8,490 nt of DNA from JAJKIP01 sp040509055 (lineage in GTDB: Bacteria > Bacteroidota > Bacteroidia > Chitinophagales > Chitinophagaceae): positions 1 through 8,490 of the forward strand of contig JBEVLT010000094.1 of assembly GCA_040509055.1 (NCBI GenBank). Direction: 5' to 3'. Made by a program: the position numbers and the translations under genes. The notes under the pieces are model-generated. The model worked only from the letters and a program-made list of their open reading frames with translations, did not search any database and was not told the origin of the DNA. Below, in pieces: positions 6,213 to 8,490 of this stretch (position 1 is its first letter; each line of letters begins with the position of its first letter).

Positions 6213-8490
6213 ATGTCCTTTATCATACCAGAGAAAATTGAAAAATTAGTTGACAAGATTTTTGATGGTAATTCCATCCTATTTATCGGAGCAGGTTTCT
6301 CAACAGAGGCCGTCAATATTGTAGACAAAAAAGTATTTACGAATAAAGATCTTAAGGACGATCTATTCAGTCTTGTTGGCTTGGACAATTCTGGTACCCT
6401 CAACTGGGCGGTAGACCGGTACATCGATAAATTTTCTGAACCGACATTGATTGAATATCTGCGCAACTGTTTTATCATAAAACAAACCAATCCCGAACAC
6501 GAAATAATTGTTAACCAGTTCTGGAAAGGTTATTACACCACTAATTTCGATAATTTAATAGAAACGGTACTGAGCGAAAAGAAAAAGAAATCTAGGTCCA
6601 CTACGTCTATCTCCAAACCATCAGCCTTTTCTTCCAAACGCGACGTGATCGTGCATTTAAACGGTTTTATCGAGCACCTCGATGAAAACACCGGCATTCC
6701 TAACGATTTTATCCTGAATGAAATCGACTACGTTACATCCGAATTTCTCAAATCCGGGTGGTACAATCATTTACAAAGCGATATCATTACTTCTGACGCT
6801 ATATTTTTCGTTGGGTTTTCTATGCGGTCCGATCTGGATATCAGCCGGATCGTTTACCGCGCCATGAGTGAATCAACCAAAGAGAAGATCGTATTTGTGG
6901 TCTGGGAACAGGAACCCGAGTCGAGCATACGATTTTTATCGCAATTCGGCCATGTAGTACCCATTGGCGTCAAGGGGTTCGCTGACTTGGTAGTGAAAAG
7001 AAAAGCAGTATTTGTACCCCATCAGCAAAACGAGCTGAAGCTGTTTAGCCTGAAAGAATACAAACCTGTCAGCAAAGCGGCTAGGATCAAAAGCGAGGAT
7101 GTCTTCAATTTGCTTTTTCACGGTAAATCCGAAATAAGCCATATCGAATCTTCCCTTGTCAATCCATCGGAATACAAATATTTTGTACGAAGGAGCTGTA
7201 TCAACGACATTGTCAAGGCCATCGAGAATGGGAACCGCAACATCGTGATCACCTCTGACTTGGGCAACGGAAAAAGCATGTTGATAGAGGGCCTCAAAGT
7301 TATGCTCCATGAAAAAGACTATAAAGTCTTTTATTATAACACATTTTACGACTCGTTCGAGAATGAAATTCAAAAGATTCTTGAATTATTTCCCGGCTGT
7401 GTATTGATCATCGAAAACTATAATCACAACTTGAAAGCGTTCGAATTTCTTCAGACAAGACGTAGTCCTAAATCGGTTTTGATCACAAGCGAAAGATCAG
7501 CCGTATACGAAACGAGTTTTCACCGGCTGGAGAAATTTTTCGGAACTGACTATTTGAACTTCGAGGTCGACCGGCTTGATGATTCGGAAATAGAAGAGAT
7601 CATTGACATCCTGAATACCTATGGGCTCTGGGGAGATTATTCCAATCTTACGGATACCGAAAAAGTTAGTTTCATAAAGAATACCTGTAATTCAAACCTG
7701 CGATCGCTATTATTAAAACTGATCGAATCCAAGGCCATCGTTGACAAATTCAAGCAGGTTATTGCAGAGATCAAAGAACAGAAGAACTATTTCGAAGCGG
7801 TGGTGCTGATCCTATCCACCAACCTGTTCAATATTAGCCTGGAGCTATACCAGCTGATCTCTATTTTGAACAATGAGAAGTTCAGGAAGCCCAATTTTAC
7901 CCAGAATAGCGCGATAAAAGAGTTGATTGACTTTTCGTCAGGCACCATCAAGGTAAAGTCGTCTGTACTGTCTGAAATGATCCTGTCAAAATCTTCAAAC
8001 GCTTATTCCATTGTTCAAGCTATCCTGAAAATATGCGAACAGCTGGATTACTGGCGGGACGATCCCACTTACGTTGCGTTGTTCAGAGAGTACGTGAGCT
8101 TTTCCAATATCTATTCGCTTGTCAAATACGATAGTGAAAACGTAATCAATGCAATCGACCTTTATTTTGACGAACTCAGGAACTTAAATTTTTGCAGGGA
8201 AAATCCTCACTACTGGCTGCAATATGCCATCCTGAGCATTGAGAAAGGCAATCTAAACCTGGCTAAAACCCATTTTGACACCGCGTACTCTTATGCAAAA
8301 AAGAAAAGCAGATTTGATACATACATGCTGGACAATCAGCATGCTAGGTTAATACTGCTAAACCAAATAGACAACGGAAATGCAAAAACCTGTATGTCTG
8401 CATTTCGAGAAGCGCATCAAATACTGACCAGCAATCTTAGTCCCAACCGGGCAAAATACTATCCGTACAAAGTAGCCAAGCATTACATCA
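6213..8490 (+). CDS. SIR2-STAND anti-phage defence protein (Avs5-like), C-terminus outside the window
   Basis: The frame is open from the ATG at 6213 to the right edge (759 codons). An in-frame TAA at 6177-6179 makes this the first possible ATG. Residues 1 to about 275 are a SIR2 domain: GAGFS nucleotide loop (26-30), TTNFD with N111 and D113, H148 in HLNG, and FVGFS (199-203). N111 and H148 sit where ThsA-type NADases have catalytic Asn and His, and zinc-binding CxxC pairs are absent. A STAND-like NTPase follows: P-loop TSDLGNGKS (347-355), Walker-B-like CVLIIEN (396-402), and a sensor-like VLITSER (422-428). From about 560 the protein is helical, with a TPR-like segment from P665 through YWLQYAIL to DNQHAR (707-712). 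Known Avs5 proteins share SIR2 plus STAND in one chain and cause abortive infection by NAD+ depletion. That role here is inferred. The coding sequence is A/T-richer than lepA, suggesting transfer. Confidence 0.85.
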   Translation, partial: MSFIIPEKIEKLVDKIFDGNSILFIGAGFSTEAVNIVDKKVFTNKDLKDDLFSLVGLDNSGTLNWAVDRYIDKFSEPTLIEYLRNCFIIKQTNPEHEIIVNQFWKGYYTTNFDNLIETVLSEKKKKSRSTTSISKPSAFSSKRDVIVHLNGFIEHLDENTGIPNDFILNEIDYVTSEFLKSGWYNHLQSDIITSDAIFFVGFSMRSDLDISRIVYRAMSESTKEKIVFVVWEQEPESSIRFLSQFGHVVPIGVKGFADLVVKRKAVFVPHQQNELKLFSLKEYKPVSKAARIKSEDVFNLLFHGKSEISHIESSLVNPSEYKYFVRRSCINDIVKAIENGNRNIVITSDLGNGKSMLIEGLKVMLHEKDYKVFYYNTFYDSFENEIQKILELFPGCVLIIENYNHNLKAFEFLQTRRSPKSVLITSERSAVYETSFHRLEKFFGTDYLNFEVDRLDDSEIEEIIDILNTYGLWGDYSNLTDTEKVSFIKNTCNSNLRSLLLKLIESKAIVDKFKQVIAEIKEQKNYFEAVVLILSTNLFNISLELYQLISILNNEKFRKPNFTQNSAIKELIDFSSGTIKVKSSVLSEMILSKSSNAYSIVQAILKICEQLDYWRDDPTYVALFREYVSFSNIYSLVKYDSENVINAIDLYFDELRNLNFCRENPHYWLQYAILSIEKGNLNLAKTHFDTAYSYAKKKSRFDTYMLDNQHARLILLNQIDNGNAKTCMSAFREAHQILTSNLSPNRAKYYPYKVAKHYI

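Noticed and set aside
6176..7373. Minus-strand frames at 6176-6490 and 6936-7373
   Set aside because: Both lie inside the SIR2-STAND frame, which carries conserved motifs there; no domain is recognisable in the antisense translations.

Overview
The window looks like a chromosomal segment of a Bacteroidota bacterium, most likely near Chitinophagaceae; this placement is inferred. The support is a Bacteroidota-type -7 promoter element (TACCTTTG) in front of lepA, weak or absent Shine-Dalgarno sequences, two lipoproteins with short signal peptides ending in L-[VS]-A-C, a secreted protein with a TonB-plug-like signature, and a signal peptide ending in SFGQ. No rRNA, tRNA, CRISPR array, transposase or integrase was seen.

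Layout. On the minus strand, positions 1-863 hold the start of a lipoprotein with YD-like motifs that runs off the left edge. Upstream of it on the same strand is a complete lepA (969-2762), the translational GTPase EF4. The lepA promoter region is divergent from a plus-strand run: a thioredoxin-reductase-like flavoprotein with a CPYC motif (2977-3885) behind a near-perfect inverted repeat; a small secreted protein with degenerate TonB-plug-like sequence and an uncertain start (about 3939-4535); a PsbP/DUF1795-like lipoprotein (4603-5157); and a DUF456 membrane protein (5278-5748). These look like ordinary chromosomal genes, and only lepA has a well-defined cellular job.

A stretch of about 460 bases without a convincing gene (5749-6212) then separates this block from a visibly A/T-richer gene that begins at 6213 and is still open at the right edge (759 codons visible). 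Its N-terminal third is a SIR2-family domain of the defence type, with a GAGFS loop, the TTNFD Asn and a catalytic-type His. A STAND-like P-loop NTPase module follows, then a helical region with TPR-like sequence. This is the architecture of single-protein anti-phage sensors such as Avs5 (SIR2-STAND): the C-terminal part would sense the invader, the NTPase would drive assembly, and the SIR2 domain would destroy NAD+ to abort the infection. It is the most interesting item in the window. The arrangement fits a defence gene inserted beside housekeeping genes, but the right boundary and any partner genes lie outside.
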